This document shows, piece after piece, positions 25,395-36,400 of a stretch of 64,000 nt of DNA. A program made the translations under genes and the position numbers. The first letter of the stretch is position 1, and each line of letters begins with the position of its first letter. Origin of the DNA: a virus; the IMG/VR virus record IMGVR_UViG_3300032069_000007, positions 1 to 64,000 of that record; one strand, written 5' to 3'. The notes under the pieces are model-generated. The model made no database searches, was not told the origin of the DNA, and worked only from the letters and a program-made list of their open reading frames with translations.

Positions 25395-26387
25395 ATGGCT
25401 GTAGAAGCCCAAGTGAAGTTAATCACGGATCGGGTAGCAGCGGGCCGGCAACTCGCCCGATCAAACTACGTTGATGGGCCGGGCGGCGACTTCTGGGCGT
25501 TGGTGGACGCCGCGCAGGATGAGACGTTCGAGAACCGCGTGAAGGGCACTAGCCTGACCGCCCTCGACTCGCGCCTGGCGCAGGGCACGGACTGGTCAAC
25601 GTCCGAACTCAGAACGATATTCGAGAACATGCGGGCCTACTTCCGGGACGACCTCGGGATAGCGCCGATCAGCAACAGCCATTTCGCAGGCTGGCTCAGG
25701 ACCTACCTCCCTGCGCAGAGCGTTCCGGGCGGCCACTGGCGCGTCCCCTGGGACTGTGCAGAGGCGCTCGTGGAGGCGCTTGGAGCATCCGACAAGTTGC
25801 CCGCATATTGCGTGTTCCCAAAGGGGACCCGGATCGACACAGGCAACCCGGCCAACGCTAAAATGCACCAGTTCGGCAGCCTTGACGCAAGCGGCGTGTG
25901 GACGGTCGTGGACGGCGCACTCGACAGCACGAAGATTGTCGGCGCGGGCGTCTGGGTTATCGCACTGGACGCCAACGACCTCCAGGCGATCTGGCGCTGT
26001 GTCTGCCAGAACGGGATAGACTACAAGGATATCGAGATCAGTTGGGCGATCACTCAGCAGTGGTCAAGGCGGCTCGCGGGCGCGCAGGCGCTCGCAGCCA
26101 ATGCGACCGTTGGGGCCACGACCATCCAGGTTGCCTCGACTGCCAACTTCACCGTCGCCGACTACATACTGCTCTACAAGTCCGACGCGGTGCAGGAGGT
26201 CGTCCAGGTGAAGGCCCTGCTGACCGGTCCCGTGCGCCTTGAGTTGGAAACGCCCATCGTGAACGCCTACGCCATAACCGTGGACCAGGCGATCCCGCTG
26301 TTTACCAACGTGAGCTTGCAGACAAGAGAGCTGGGCACCGGGGCTGCGGGCCTATATGCCTACCCGGACAGAATCATCGCACTATAA
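25395..26387 (+). CDS. Unknown virion-associated protein, 330 aa
   Basis: Begins at the base after the portal stop, behind GAGGAGGAAAA. The first ~200 residues are mixed alpha/beta with several Trp; the last ~100 (TTIQVASTANFTVADYILLYKSDAVQEVVQVK) look like a small beta domain often found in virion proteins. No signal or TM segment. Could be a minor capsid or head-decoration protein; family unknown. Confidence 0.55.
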   Translation: MAVEAQVKLITDRVAAGRQLARSNYVDGPGGDFWALVDAAQDETFENRVKGTSLTALDSRLAQGTDWSTSELRTIFENMRAYFRDDLGIAPISNSHFAGWLRTYLPAQSVPGGHWRVPWDCAEALVEALGASDKLPAYCVFPKGTRIDTGNPANAKMHQFGSLDASGVWTVVDGALDSTKIVGAGVWVIALDANDLQAIWRCVCQNGIDYKDIEISWAITQQWSRRLAGAQALAANATVGATTIQVASTANFTVADYILLYKSDAVQEVVQVKALLTGPVRLELETPIVNAYAITVDQAIPLFTNVSLQTRELGTGAAGLYAYPDRIIAL

Positions 26388-26391
26388 CGGC

Positions 26392-27081
26392 ATGAGTAGG
26401 GGCGTTCTGATACGGCTGAAGGTTCCGCGCGACCAGGATCCGGAGAGCGCGCTCGCCGAGCTCGCGAAGGCCCTCGGGATGCACCACCCGGCCCGCCAGG
26501 CCGAGCGGGAGTGGGCCGAGCACGAGTTTCGGCTCGAAGCGGACACGTTCAGGCGGCAATTGGCCGATGACCTGACTCGGTACAGAGTTGGCGGCTTCGA
26601 GAAAGGTAGAAGCCAGGCCGAGTGGTGGATGAAGCGGCACATCCGGCAGTCGTACCTCCACGGGTTTGTCGAGGGCAAGATCGCCGCTGGCGGCTACGAG
26701 AGGATTGCCCTCAATCCTGAAGAGGAAAAGTGGCTCAAGAAACTGCGCTACGACGAGTACCGCTACCTGCGCAGGTTCCTGGACGACATCGACGCCCGGC
26801 GCGGCGTGATGGACTATCGGCGCCGCATGAAGATGTACGGCGATGCGATCTCCGGCCCCTACTGGGCGGGTTGGGCGCTCGCCAATAAGAGTACGCGCAG
26901 AATCATCAGGTGGGTATACGCGGAGGAGGCCGAGCACTGTGATACCTGCCTCGAATTGAACGGCCGGGAGTGGACAGCACCGGCGTTTGTGAAGTGGGTC
27001 ATGGAAACCGGGATCCTGCCAGGGCAGAACACGCAGTGCTTGTCGAACTGCAAGTGTCACCTGGAGGAGCGTTTTGTCTGA
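26392..27081 (+). CDS. Mu gpF-like minor head protein, 229 aa
   Basis: Helical protein whose C-terminus has the Cys pattern of the Mu gpF family: AEHCDTCLELNGREWTAP then QNTQCLSNCKCHLEE. These proteins sit on the portal inside the capsid and may enter the cell with the DNA. ATG 26392 lies four bases after the previous stop; the in-frame ATG 26356 would overlap it by 32 bases. Next to the portal, as expected. Confidence 0.75.
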   Translation: MSRGVLIRLKVPRDQDPESALAELAKALGMHHPARQAEREWAEHEFRLEADTFRRQLADDLTRYRVGGFEKGRSQAEWWMKRHIRQSYLHGFVEGKIAAGGYERIALNPEEEKWLKKLRYDEYRYLRRFLDDIDARRGVMDYRRRMKMYGDAISGPYWAGWALANKSTRRIIRWVYAEEAEHCDTCLELNGREWTAPAFVKWVMETGILPGQNTQCLSNCKCHLEERFV

Positions 27082-27116
27082 CTGAATCTACTATTTGAAT
27101 CGGAGGTTTATCGAAG

Positions 27117-28880
27117 ATGAGATGGCTTGGAAATATGCTTTTGACCAGAGCGTTCAAGAACGACCATAAGGCCCTTATCATCCGCCCTGAGAAGGGGGAG
27201 CGGGTCGACACCCTCTTGGAGTTGCAGGACCAGCAAGGCGTGGCCAAGTTCGCGGTCGACTCCAACGGCTCAGTCCGCACGGACTTCAACGCGGAGGTGG
27301 AGCGGGCACCGGCACGCAGACTGAGGATTGAGACCTATCGAAACGTTGATGTCAATGGTGAGAGTATAGACCTGTGCCATGTCAGCAACGGAGTACTAGG
27401 TTTCGAGTTCCAGTATGGATATGCCTCGCCCTGGGCTAACTGCCACAACTACGTGACCATCTACGGTATTCGCGTAATGGGTTGTGGCGCCGATTATCTG
27501 TACTCTGATGGAGTTCAGGCAGGGGGGCCGTTCGCTGGGAGCATTTACGGTTCTGGGTTCTGGACTGCCATGACAGGATTGAAGTTCTTCAATTCTGCCG
27601 GTACTGAGATAGACCCTGATGGTCTCGATCCTACCGATACGAGTTTCTCGGTCGAGTTTACTCGTTGGATAGGGGCAAGTGTCGGGGCCACGACCAACGG
27701 CCCACAGTTTACCCTGACGGCCAACAAGACCCCGATGATTTACCTGGCCGACAAGGATGCCGCAGAGATATATCGCAATGACAAGAACACCTATGGAGAG
27801 GCATTGGTACTAGCTAGTGCTGGGGTAAACAGAGGGTTGATCGGCAAAGTGATTGATGTGGGCGAGGTTCGGTCACACGATGTAGCGCAAAACGAGAAGT
27901 ACAGGATTTACTTTTGGGTTCAGACTGTGACTGGTACGGGGGGCACCCTCACTGTTCGTATACATCCAGCCGCTAGGCTAAATACTGTGGGAGGATACCA
28001 CTTTGCAAACTACGCTTCCCTCAATTTCACCGCGGGGGGTGGAGGAGCATGGGCAGCAGGCGCATGGAATTATGTCGAGGTGTCCGCAGAGCATTTTCGT
28101 CCTGGCACGAACATGGTTGTTTTCGATGGTGGCGGTATGACCACACAGAACAATCTGACGATTGGGGTAGATACAACCGTCGTCACGAGTATGCGCAACA
28201 AGGCTTACCAACTCTACAACGCAGCCGGAGCCTACTGGAAGATGATTACCCACAAATACACCTTCTATCGTGACATGGATAAGATAGACATGGCCCCCAG
28301 TATCCACGGTTCGGATGCACAGAACGGTTATGCAGGCGTGGGGAAGTGTTGTCCTACCTACAACTTCGGTATGCTCCACAACTTCTACCGGTGGCCGACG
28401 CACGAAAACTTCGGCGAGAGACTCCGGCAAACTGGCTACAAATGGTACTCCCCGAACCGAGTTACTTACAACGGGGTTGACATCATTCCTGGCACGACTA
28501 TTCCTTGGACGGATACGGGAGGTGGATGGTTAGCAGGTGGCAATACTGTCCTGCGGATGGAGCCTCCAGCGTATGACCCATACGATGCCGCAGGAATCAA
28601 GTTCTGGAGAAGTGATGACCTCCGCAAGTCCGGGGTGATAACCGTCACTAAGGGCGCATCTACTGAAGACCTGAGCGTCGTCTTGGAGAAGTTTGTTGAT
28701 AGACCCTATTGGTGGGGTGTAGGTGATGTTCCTGCCGATGCTGCACAGTTCAATGACATTGTGTTGTACTTGGGACGTGTCTCAGGAGGGGTCTACGCTC
28801 GAAAGAATGACTATTTGAACACCGATGTCTTGCCGGTAGTGACACTTGACCTAAGCTCGATGGTGCGCTATTTCAAATGA
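27117..28880 (+). CDS. Possible receptor-binding or fibre protein, 587 aa
   Basis: ATG 27117 follows CGGAGGTTT. The N-terminus (ALIIRPEKGERVDTLLELQDQQGVAKFAVDSNGSV) is typical of virion-attached fibres that begin with a short beta anchor. The body is Gly/Asn/Thr/Tyr-rich and strand-rich, resembling adsorption or depolymerase proteins, without recognisable catalytic motif. Codon use is visibly lower in GC (many T- and A-ending codons) than its neighbours, suggesting recent acquisition as an accessory gene inside the head module. Confidence 0.5.
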   Translation: MRWLGNMLLTRAFKNDHKALIIRPEKGERVDTLLELQDQQGVAKFAVDSNGSVRTDFNAEVERAPARRLRIETYRNVDVNGESIDLCHVSNGVLGFEFQYGYASPWANCHNYVTIYGIRVMGCGADYLYSDGVQAGGPFAGSIYGSGFWTAMTGLKFFNSAGTEIDPDGLDPTDTSFSVEFTRWIGASVGATTNGPQFTLTANKTPMIYLADKDAAEIYRNDKNTYGEALVLASAGVNRGLIGKVIDVGEVRSHDVAQNEKYRIYFWVQTVTGTGGTLTVRIHPAARLNTVGGYHFANYASLNFTAGGGGAWAAGAWNYVEVSAEHFRPGTNMVVFDGGGMTTQNNLTIGVDTTVVTSMRNKAYQLYNAAGAYWKMITHKYTFYRDMDKIDMAPSIHGSDAQNGYAGVGKCCPTYNFGMLHNFYRWPTHENFGERLRQTGYKWYSPNRVTYNGVDIIPGTTIPWTDTGGGWLAGGNTVLRMEPPAYDPYDAAGIKFWRSDDLRKSGVITVTKGASTEDLSVVLEKFVDRPYWWGVGDVPADAAQFNDIVLYLGRVSGGVYARKNDYLNTDVLPVVTLDLSSMVRYFK

Positions 28881-28908
28881 GGGTTGCGCCAAGGACGCGC
28901 AGATCTAA

Positions 28909-29010
28909 GTGGGCGCGCTGCTCACGATAACTTTGACGGGATCAACGGCGATTGGGCGCATCGTGGAGTCGCCGGTGACTTGGCTTGACCTCTACTACGA
29001 GGAGAAATAA
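28909..29010 (+). CDS. Possible 33-residue peptide
   Basis: GTG 28909 opens a short frame (MGALLTITLTGSTAIGRIVESP... ending YYEEK) that stops 18 bases before the next gene. There is no clear ribosome site. It fills most of the 148-base gap; otherwise nothing is seen there except a 17-codon ATGA-linked frame at 28877. Confidence 0.25.
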   Translation: MGALLTITLTGSTAIGRIVESPVTWLDLYYEEK

Positions 29011-29028
29011 CCGAACCCGGAGGCATAT

Positions 29029-30264
29029 ATGGAAGCACAAACAACGTTCGCCGAGCGCTGGGCCGTAGCGAAGGGCATCAAGTCCGACCTTGCCGACGCG
29101 CTTGAAGATGAGGAAGAGGCCGTCGCGGATTACGACGAGCAACTCGAGGAGGCCGGCGAAGGCAAACTCAGGGAAGACCTGACGGAGATCCGCGATGACG
29201 AGAAGGACCATGCGCGGCGACTCCGGCGCCATCTCAAGCGGCACGTCGCGGGCAAGAGTTTTGCCGACCGCTGGGCCCTCGAAAAGTCCAACCCGAGCCT
29301 CATCCGCCGCACGCCAGGGCATCCTGCCCACCAGGCGTTGCTGGACGTTGGGGCGCGCTACCACGGCACGATTCGCGACCCGAGAAACGGGGCAGAGCAT
29401 CACGTTTACTCAGTGCCGCAGAAGATGAACTTCCAAGGCACGGCTATTTCGGCCAACACTGCCGCGGGGTGGCACCGCCTATCAGGGAACTGGGCACCCA
29501 TGGCTACGCCCTCCCGCCACACGCACCGCTGGTCGTCATTTGAAAACCCGGAGAGAACAGCCCGACACGTGCTCCACGGGTTCACAAACCCAGAGCATGC
29601 CGAGGCCGCACTCAAGGCGACTCATCGGTTGACGCAAAAGTGGCAGAAACCTGCGGCTCTGGGATCGCCCAAGAAGTCCTTCGCCGAGCGGTGGGAAGTG
29701 GAAAAATCCCACGTCAAAGGCCATTACCGCCAACGCGGCTCCAAGCGCTCTTGGGTCAAGCCGCACGAGCGGAAGGACACTCCGGGTGCCCCGCGGCAGG
29801 AACCAGCGGCGGGTATCCAAACCCCGTACCGCACGCGACAGGAAGTGGAGCGCGAGACGTCGGAACTCTTCCGGGATGCTGACGTGATCTCGACCTACAC
29901 CCGCAAGGACGCCCTGGCAGACGGCACGCTCGTTGACCTGACAAAGTGGGCCTCATCCGGGCCGGAAGGTATGATGGGCGGCTTCAAGGTTCCGGTCGCG
30001 GTAACGTCCGCTGTCTGGGGCGAGATCAACGACATCCCGAAGTCGAAGCAGGGAATTCAGGACGTTCGGGGTCGCGCGCACGATGTGCTCACGATGGCAG
30101 TGCTTGCGGCAAGGAGTGCGAAGCCGGGTAACAGCGAAGTCCTGTTCCGCGTCATCATGGACATCTCCGCAACCCGGGGCCGATACCAGACCTACAAGTT
30201 GAACATTGGGCCAGGGGATGTGGGCGAGCCCGTTGTGACCATTATGAGGCCCGAAGAGGACTAG
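29029..30264 (+). CDS. Ferritin-like + DUF6573 head-associated protein, 411 aa
   Basis: Residues 15-75 form two charged helices with EEEAVADYDEQLEEA and DEKDHARRL, the E...ExxH layout of ferritin-like/rubrerythrin domains. The C-terminal ~130 residues (VISTYTRKDALADGTLVDLT ... PVVTIMRPEED) match DUF6573. Three copies of a linker motif occur: TTFAERWAVAKG (29041), KSFADRWALEKS (29253) and KSFAERWEVEKS (29674). The last is followed by HVKGHYRQRG, which recurs in later proteins. These linkers are candidates for prohead-protease sites or packaging tags. ATG 29029 follows CGGAGGC. Confidence 0.7.
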   Translation: MEAQTTFAERWAVAKGIKSDLADALEDEEEAVADYDEQLEEAGEGKLREDLTEIRDDEKDHARRLRRHLKRHVAGKSFADRWALEKSNPSLIRRTPGHPAHQALLDVGARYHGTIRDPRNGAEHHVYSVPQKMNFQGTAISANTAAGWHRLSGNWAPMATPSRHTHRWSSFENPERTARHVLHGFTNPEHAEAALKATHRLTQKWQKPAALGSPKKSFAERWEVEKSHVKGHYRQRGSKRSWVKPHERKDTPGAPRQEPAAGIQTPYRTRQEVERETSELFRDADVISTYTRKDALADGTLVDLTKWASSGPEGMMGGFKVPVAVTSAVWGEINDIPKSKQGIQDVRGRAHDVLTMAVLAARSAKPGNSEVLFRVIMDISATRGRYQTYKLNIGPGDVGEPVVTIMRPEED

Positions 30265-30274
30265 GAGGGCCAGG

Positions 30275-30433
30275 ATGGCTGAAGCCGTTCCCGAACCCGC
30301 ATTGTGGGCAGCCAAGCCGCAGCCTGACCGCAACGTCGGCGACGGGTGGCCTGCTTGGGACATTGAGTGCGATCGCTGGCGCGACCCAGAACGACCAAGG
30401 GAGCAAAGATGGCGCCGACCGAAACCGCAGTAA
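30275..30433 (+). CDS. Small Trp-rich protein, 52 aa
   Basis: ATG 30275 follows GGAGGGCCAGG. A Trp/Pro/Arg-rich peptide (WPAWDIECDRWRDPERP) overlapping the start of the giant polyprotein by 25 bases in another frame. Family unknown; ribosome site and overlap are the evidence. Confidence 0.45.
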   Translation: MAEAVPEPALWAAKPQPDRNVGDGWPAWDIECDRWRDPERPREQRWRRPKPQ

Positions 30434-33400
30434 AGCCCGTTCTGGATTTGCACGACCTCGAGAAGTCGAGGGTGAGGGCGTACACCCGGCGTGGATCGAG
30501 TGGTCAGCCAGTTCAGGTTGCCGAGTATCAGACGAAGGTCCAGAAGAGACCGCAAGCCCCCGGCGGGCCGCGTCTCACGGTCGCGCGTCAGCCAGCAACT
30601 CGCTCTGCCAGAAGCCGGTTAGCCTCTGCCTCGTCGATGCGCTTCCCATCGCGCAGAAGGTCGGCGTACAGGACGTCAGCACGCACCCAGTCCGCATCCC
30701 AGGGTGAGCGGCGCTCCACGGCATCCAAGGAGGTCTTGCCTTCGTCCTCCGACTCGACCCAGGAACGGCAGACGGTGTCGCCGTCCAAAACCCAGTATGT
30801 TAGTTCGCGGTCTGGCACTGTCCGGTCCACCCCCAAGGTCATTATACCACGAACAGCAGCGGCAACGACATCGGCGGCGCTCAGCCGCAGAATATCCAAC
30901 CTCGAGAGCACCGGCAACGGTCACGAGGTCGCAAAGTATGCGGCGGCGATCGCGGCTCACCTCAAGGACGCACCGACGCCCTTCAAGGGAACGTGGGAGG
31001 ACAAGCGACAGCCGACAGGCGACATCCCGGACCTACTGCAGCTTGCAGAGAGTGCCAAGCCGAACTTTGAAGCGAGTCTGGGGAGGATCGCTGATCGGCA
31101 CGGCGGGGCTAGTGCCTGCCGCATCAAGCAGGAACAAACGCTCAGGACGCGGATGCGCGACAAGGGCCGGCCCGCTGATACCGTGACGGACATTCTCGGC
31201 GGCCGGATCATCACCGATGACCCTGCGCACATCGCTCCCGTTCTTCGAGAGTTGCGAGAACTCTATCCCGTAGTAGAGGATGAAGATAAGTTCGCCCACC
31301 CTACGTCCTTTGGCTACTGCGCCCGGCACGTGCTGGTCAAACTGCCGAGCGGCCTTACGGCCGAAGTCCAGGTCAACCTCCGAGAATCCATCGAAATCCA
31401 GGATGTCGTCAGCCACCCGATCTACGAGGAGCTTCGCGCACCGAAGCGCAGGACCGTCGAAGAGCGCCAGGCGTTGCTCGCGAAGGTGGACGAGATACGG
31501 GGCCGGTACGCCGAGGTTCTGCGCAAGGCGACTGCGGCTCTCGGATTGGTGGTCAAGTCGCTCGTTGTTCGGTCCGTTGCGGCCTTCCAGGAGGCGAAGC
31601 ACCCGCGAGTGCCACAAGGGCAGCGGGATGCCGAGGGTCGAACCGGCGGCGAGTTCGCGCCCAACCGCACCGGCAGATATACGCGGAAGGTCGTGACGCC
31701 GCGCGGCAACGTCGTCTACGTGTACCCGAAGCGCGTGGCCCAGGCCCGGCAGTCGGCCAAGTTTCGAGGGATGCAGAAGTTGGCGGGAAAACTGCCGACA
31801 ATCCGCACTGCCCTCTCGCAGGATATCCGGCGCAGGGACCTCGAGGAGCGAAGAGTCTGCGCCGTTGCAGTCGCACTGATAGACAGCCTGCACTTCCGGG
31901 TCGGCACAGAGGGGGCCGAGACCGCCGGCGAGCCGACGTACGGCGTGACGACGCTTTTGGGTGACCACGTGCGCAACACGGACGCCAAGATCATCTTCCA
32001 GTTCCGCGGCAAGAAAGGGGTCCAATGGTCGCGGGAACTCCACAAGCCCGATGACCCGGATCTGGCGAGCGCCGTGGAGCAGATCTTGAGCGGCGTCGGA
32101 CCGGACGAGCGCGTTTTCCGCTTTCGGGGCGCGCGCGGTCTCGAGCCTCTGACCGGGTATCGTGTTGAGAAGTACCTCAAGAGGTGGAACACGACGCCGA
32201 AGGCGTTCAGGACATTGCACGGGTCATACCTGGCGCACAGTGCGCTGTCACAATTTGTCAGCCAGCACCGCGGTCAGCGGCAGTCCAGGAAGCAGGTGAA
32301 AGCAGATATTCGCGAGGTCTGTAGCTATGTTTCCGCGGAACTGGGGAACACGCCCGCGATCGCGAAGCGGAGCTACATAATGCCGGAGATCATCCGAAGC
32401 TACATTGAGTCCGAGGGCACAAGGGTCGAGCCAGACCTCAAAATGGGGAAATCATTGGACGTCTGCCAGCTCTGGATTTTGGCAAACGAGCACGGTCAGG
32501 TCCGCGGGTTCCTCCACAATGCGACGGAGCACGTCGAGCGGTTCGCGGACCAGCTCGCAAAGGCCCGAGTGGAGAAGTCCGACCAGGAGGTCGAGAAGTC
32601 ACAGTTGGGGCTGCCGTACCATCTCGAAGGCGGGGTTGGCTCGGCGCACAGGGGGGCCAAGAAGCGGCTCGGCAGGCGCGCGCTGATAGTCCGGACAGGC
32701 CGACAGCCAAAAGCGGCAGGCGATCCCGACCTGTCGCGGAAGATCAAGCGCATTGTCGGAGTCGTTGATACCCGCCAATACGAGGAGATCGGCGACACGT
32801 GGAAGCCCATCGCCGGTAGTGGGACAGTGAACCAATGTGCGCGCTGCGGGAAGGACCATGAGGTTCATGCGACGGTCGAGCTTCAGGACGGCACGCACGC
32901 CGTAGTCGGCACGAGCTGCATGAAGGCCGACAACATGGAGATGGCGCTGCGCTTCGAGAAGCTCGACCGGGCGGCCAGGCGGCTGCGGCAGCTCGAAGCC
33001 GAAAAAGCAAAGTACGATAGGGAAGTGCAGCAGTACCAGGGGGCGCTCGCGGAGGTCAGGGCGATGCCGAAGCCTCCGATCGAGGTCGTTATTGCTGAGG
33101 ACCACCCTTGGTCACGGTACGAGTACAGAATGGGCGAAGCTAGGTGCTGGGGCGAGAAGCCCGATGATCCAGAGCGGCGCATGTGCGTAACATCGAACTG
33201 GGAGACGAAAGAGCTCGTGAAGCGCGGGATCCCGCACGGGCGGCGTCCTTACCCACTCCACGAATTTGACAGGGAAATCGCCAAGGTGAAAAGGCGGATC
33301 GAGGCGGTCAAGGCAGAGTCGGAAGTCGAGAAGTCCTCTCTCTCGCGCGCGCGCAAGATAGTCACGGAGATGTACGAAAATCTTTCAAGCGATGCCACGC

Positions 33401-36400
33401 TCGAGTTCGCTCAAGACGGCGAATGGTATATCGTTCCCCGCATTGAGAAGGCCGGCGCTGCGACAGCAGAACCAAAACAGAAGGAGTGGTGGTCAGGAGC
33501 TGCGACCGGAGACGAGCGCTGGATCACCGTCCATCCGGACCCGGGCAGTCCTGAGAACTACCGCCACGTCAAGGTTCGGCTCAGGCCCTCCGGCAAGTGG
33601 CACATCATCGCCGGCGGAACCGGCCTCGAGCACGAAGAGATCGTTCCGAAGCACAAACTGACGCCGGAAGAACGGGAGCGCTACGAGGAGCGCCGGAAGA
33701 AGATGGAGGGGATCCGCAAGGAGCGCGAAAAGGGCCTTGAGCGGCTGACCGAGGTGCGGGAACAGCACACGAGCGTAAAAGCCGAGCAGATGGGGATAGC
33801 ACCCACACTGACCGAGGACACGCGGCGGGCCGTCGAGCACAGGGCAGAGACACGGGCGGAGGATGCCGGCCTGACCGGAGACGACCGGGACCGGTTTGTA
33901 GCCCGCGCTGTCCACGAAGCTGAGACGCGGCACCACGCTTACGTGCGCCGGGCTTGGGATCGCCTTTACTATCAGGCTCACAAGATCGCCCAGGCAGAGG
34001 ACCCGGAGCTCGCCGTTGGCGAAATAGCGAAACGGCACGACGAAGAGGAGGATCGGGCCGCTGATGAAGCCGCGGGCAAGGTGGAATCGAGCCTGCGAGA
34101 GATGATCGGCAAGCCGGCCTCCTCGGGTGAACCGGAGGCTGAGGAGCCGAAGGCTGAAGTTGCCATCGCCGAGACCGAAAGAGCTCAGCCGATTTACCGG
34201 CCGCCGAAGGTCAAGCCGATCTCCTCCGTGGAGCAGGCTATGAAGATCATTAGCCTGGAGAAGCAATCCCGCAAGATGATCGCAGAAGGCCGGAAGGAGC
34301 TTGCGAAGCTGCCCGAGGAGGAACTGTCCGGGACAGGAACGCTCGAGCAGTTTCAGATTACCGCAGAACTTGCGGACGAGCAGGGCGCGATGGCTGCTGC
34401 TATCCGCTCCGTCGACGATGCCAGGCGCGCCAGCCTCAACTCTACGCTGGTCCGCTTGGCCGACGAAACGTTCCGATCCGAGGAGGGAGCGTACGAGCGA
34501 TACGGCAAGAAGCGGTACGACATTGGCCGGGCACAGGTCACAGGCGCCCTGGATGCACTGACCGGGATCTCTACCCGGTTTATAGGTTCTTCTTTCATAG
34601 ACAGGCCGCTGGTGGAGGCGCTGGGAGTCGAGGCTGCGGCAATGCTCGCAACCCGCGAGATTCTGCAAAAGCGTGGGAGGCTCGACTTGGACGACGTCAT
34701 AGCCGATATGGAGAGCTACCACGCGGGCGAAGCGATGAGGATCGCGCAAGAGGCCGTAGCGCAGCACGACGAGCTCGAGGGGATGCGGAAGACGGTTGAC
34801 GAATCCTCTGCGCGCGCGCTCGTTGAGGGCGGGGAGACAGGAAGGCTTTTCTCCACTGCCCAGGCCCTCGCTTTTGACGGCGAACTGAACGTAGACGCCG
34901 TAAGACACTTGGGCACGGCGATAGGATCCTTGCATGCGTCCGCGACGGTCATGGCGATGCTCCGGGCGGCGAAGTCCGGGAAAGGCAAGCTCGACGAACT
35001 CAAAGTGAACATTACAGACGAGGGCGATGTCGCTCTCATTGACAGGATGTTGCACCTCCGCGGTCACTACAAGGTCACGCACGACCCTGAGACCGGCACC
35101 ACCTCGGTCCTGCTTAATCCAAAGTCGCTGGCCCGCTACATGAAGTTTGCAGCCAAGGAGCGCGAAGAGTCCGACTACGCGAAGGCCCTGCAGAACGGCA
35201 CAGCGAAAATTGATGTCTCGGCAGCGCCGGAGGGCTGGAAGGACCGGTACACAAGCCCCATAGACCGCCAGGAGAGAGACTTCCATTGGAAGCCGATCCA
35301 GCGGCGCGCACAGGAGTTTTTCCTCAGCCAATGCACCGGCGACGACGGCGGCGCCCTGATCGACCTGGAAGTAGGAGGCGGAAAGACGATAATGGCGCTC
35401 GGCGCGATGGGATTCCTCCGCGACCAGGGGAAAGTGCAAAAGATGCTTTACATTGCACCGCAGGAGTCCCTGGTGGGCCAGGTCCTCGGCGAGGTCGGGG
35501 GATTCACCGACTGGAAGTCGAATCAGGTGCGCGGAGGCGCAAGGGCAAGTCTTGACGACATCAGGGGGCGCTATTCCGACCCTTCGTTCGTTCAGGTGGT
35601 TTCTGCCCCTACGGTGGGCGCAGACGTCCGCCGACTGGAGCAGCTTGGGGTAAACCCATCGGACTTCTTCCGCGAGCTCGGGTACGATGGAATGGTGGCC
35701 GACGAGGCCCACAAGTTGGTGTCTGGCGTCGGGGGGGGCAAGAACGCCCGCGCGCTCAGGCGTATGCGTATGCGCTACAACCTGGCGATGACCGGCACGC
35801 TCGTGACCAACGCGATCTCTCAGCCCTTCGACCTTGTCCGGTGGGTCGCGGGAGCAAAGGTGGACAGCCGTGCGAAGATTCTGCGCAAGTATGGGGAGGT
35901 CGGGCTGGGAACCACGGCATGGCAGGACGCTGTCAACGCCGACGTCCGCCAACAGGTGGATCGGCACACATTCCACGGGGCCGGGACCATCAAAGCCAAG
36001 CTCTATCGTAACGAACTGAAGGTGGGCCTCTCGGAGACGCAGCGGCAGGACCTTGCCCAGGCGGTTAAGGCGGACAAGGTGCGCCGTGATGAGTATGCCA
36101 AGTCCAGGCCAGCCACTCCCGAAAAGGCCGAGCAGGCGCGCAGAAAACTCGACTTCGACCGCGACCGCGAGGTCTTCGAGATTCTCCACAACCGGGACTG
36201 GAAGCAGAACGACAGGTTGCGCGAGATCGCAAAGACGATCAAGCGGACGGTGGCCGACAACCCTTCACAGAAGTTCATCCTAGTGGCCGATACTGATTAT
36301 GGACTCTCTGCCATCCGGTCGGTCACGCGGATGCTGGCTGATCTGGGCTACGGCGACAGGACAGCACTTTTCGCGAGTCAGGACGCCTCCGGTCAGGCGA

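Noticed and set aside
24507-25412. 301-codon minus-strand frame over the portal gene
   Set aside because: Codon-aligned shadow of the portal; no independent start signals.
33493-36189. 898-codon open frame on the minus strand
   Set aside because: It is codon-aligned opposite the SNF2/polyprotein gene, shows no domain pattern, and such shadows are common here because Leu TTA/CTA and Ser TCA are rare.
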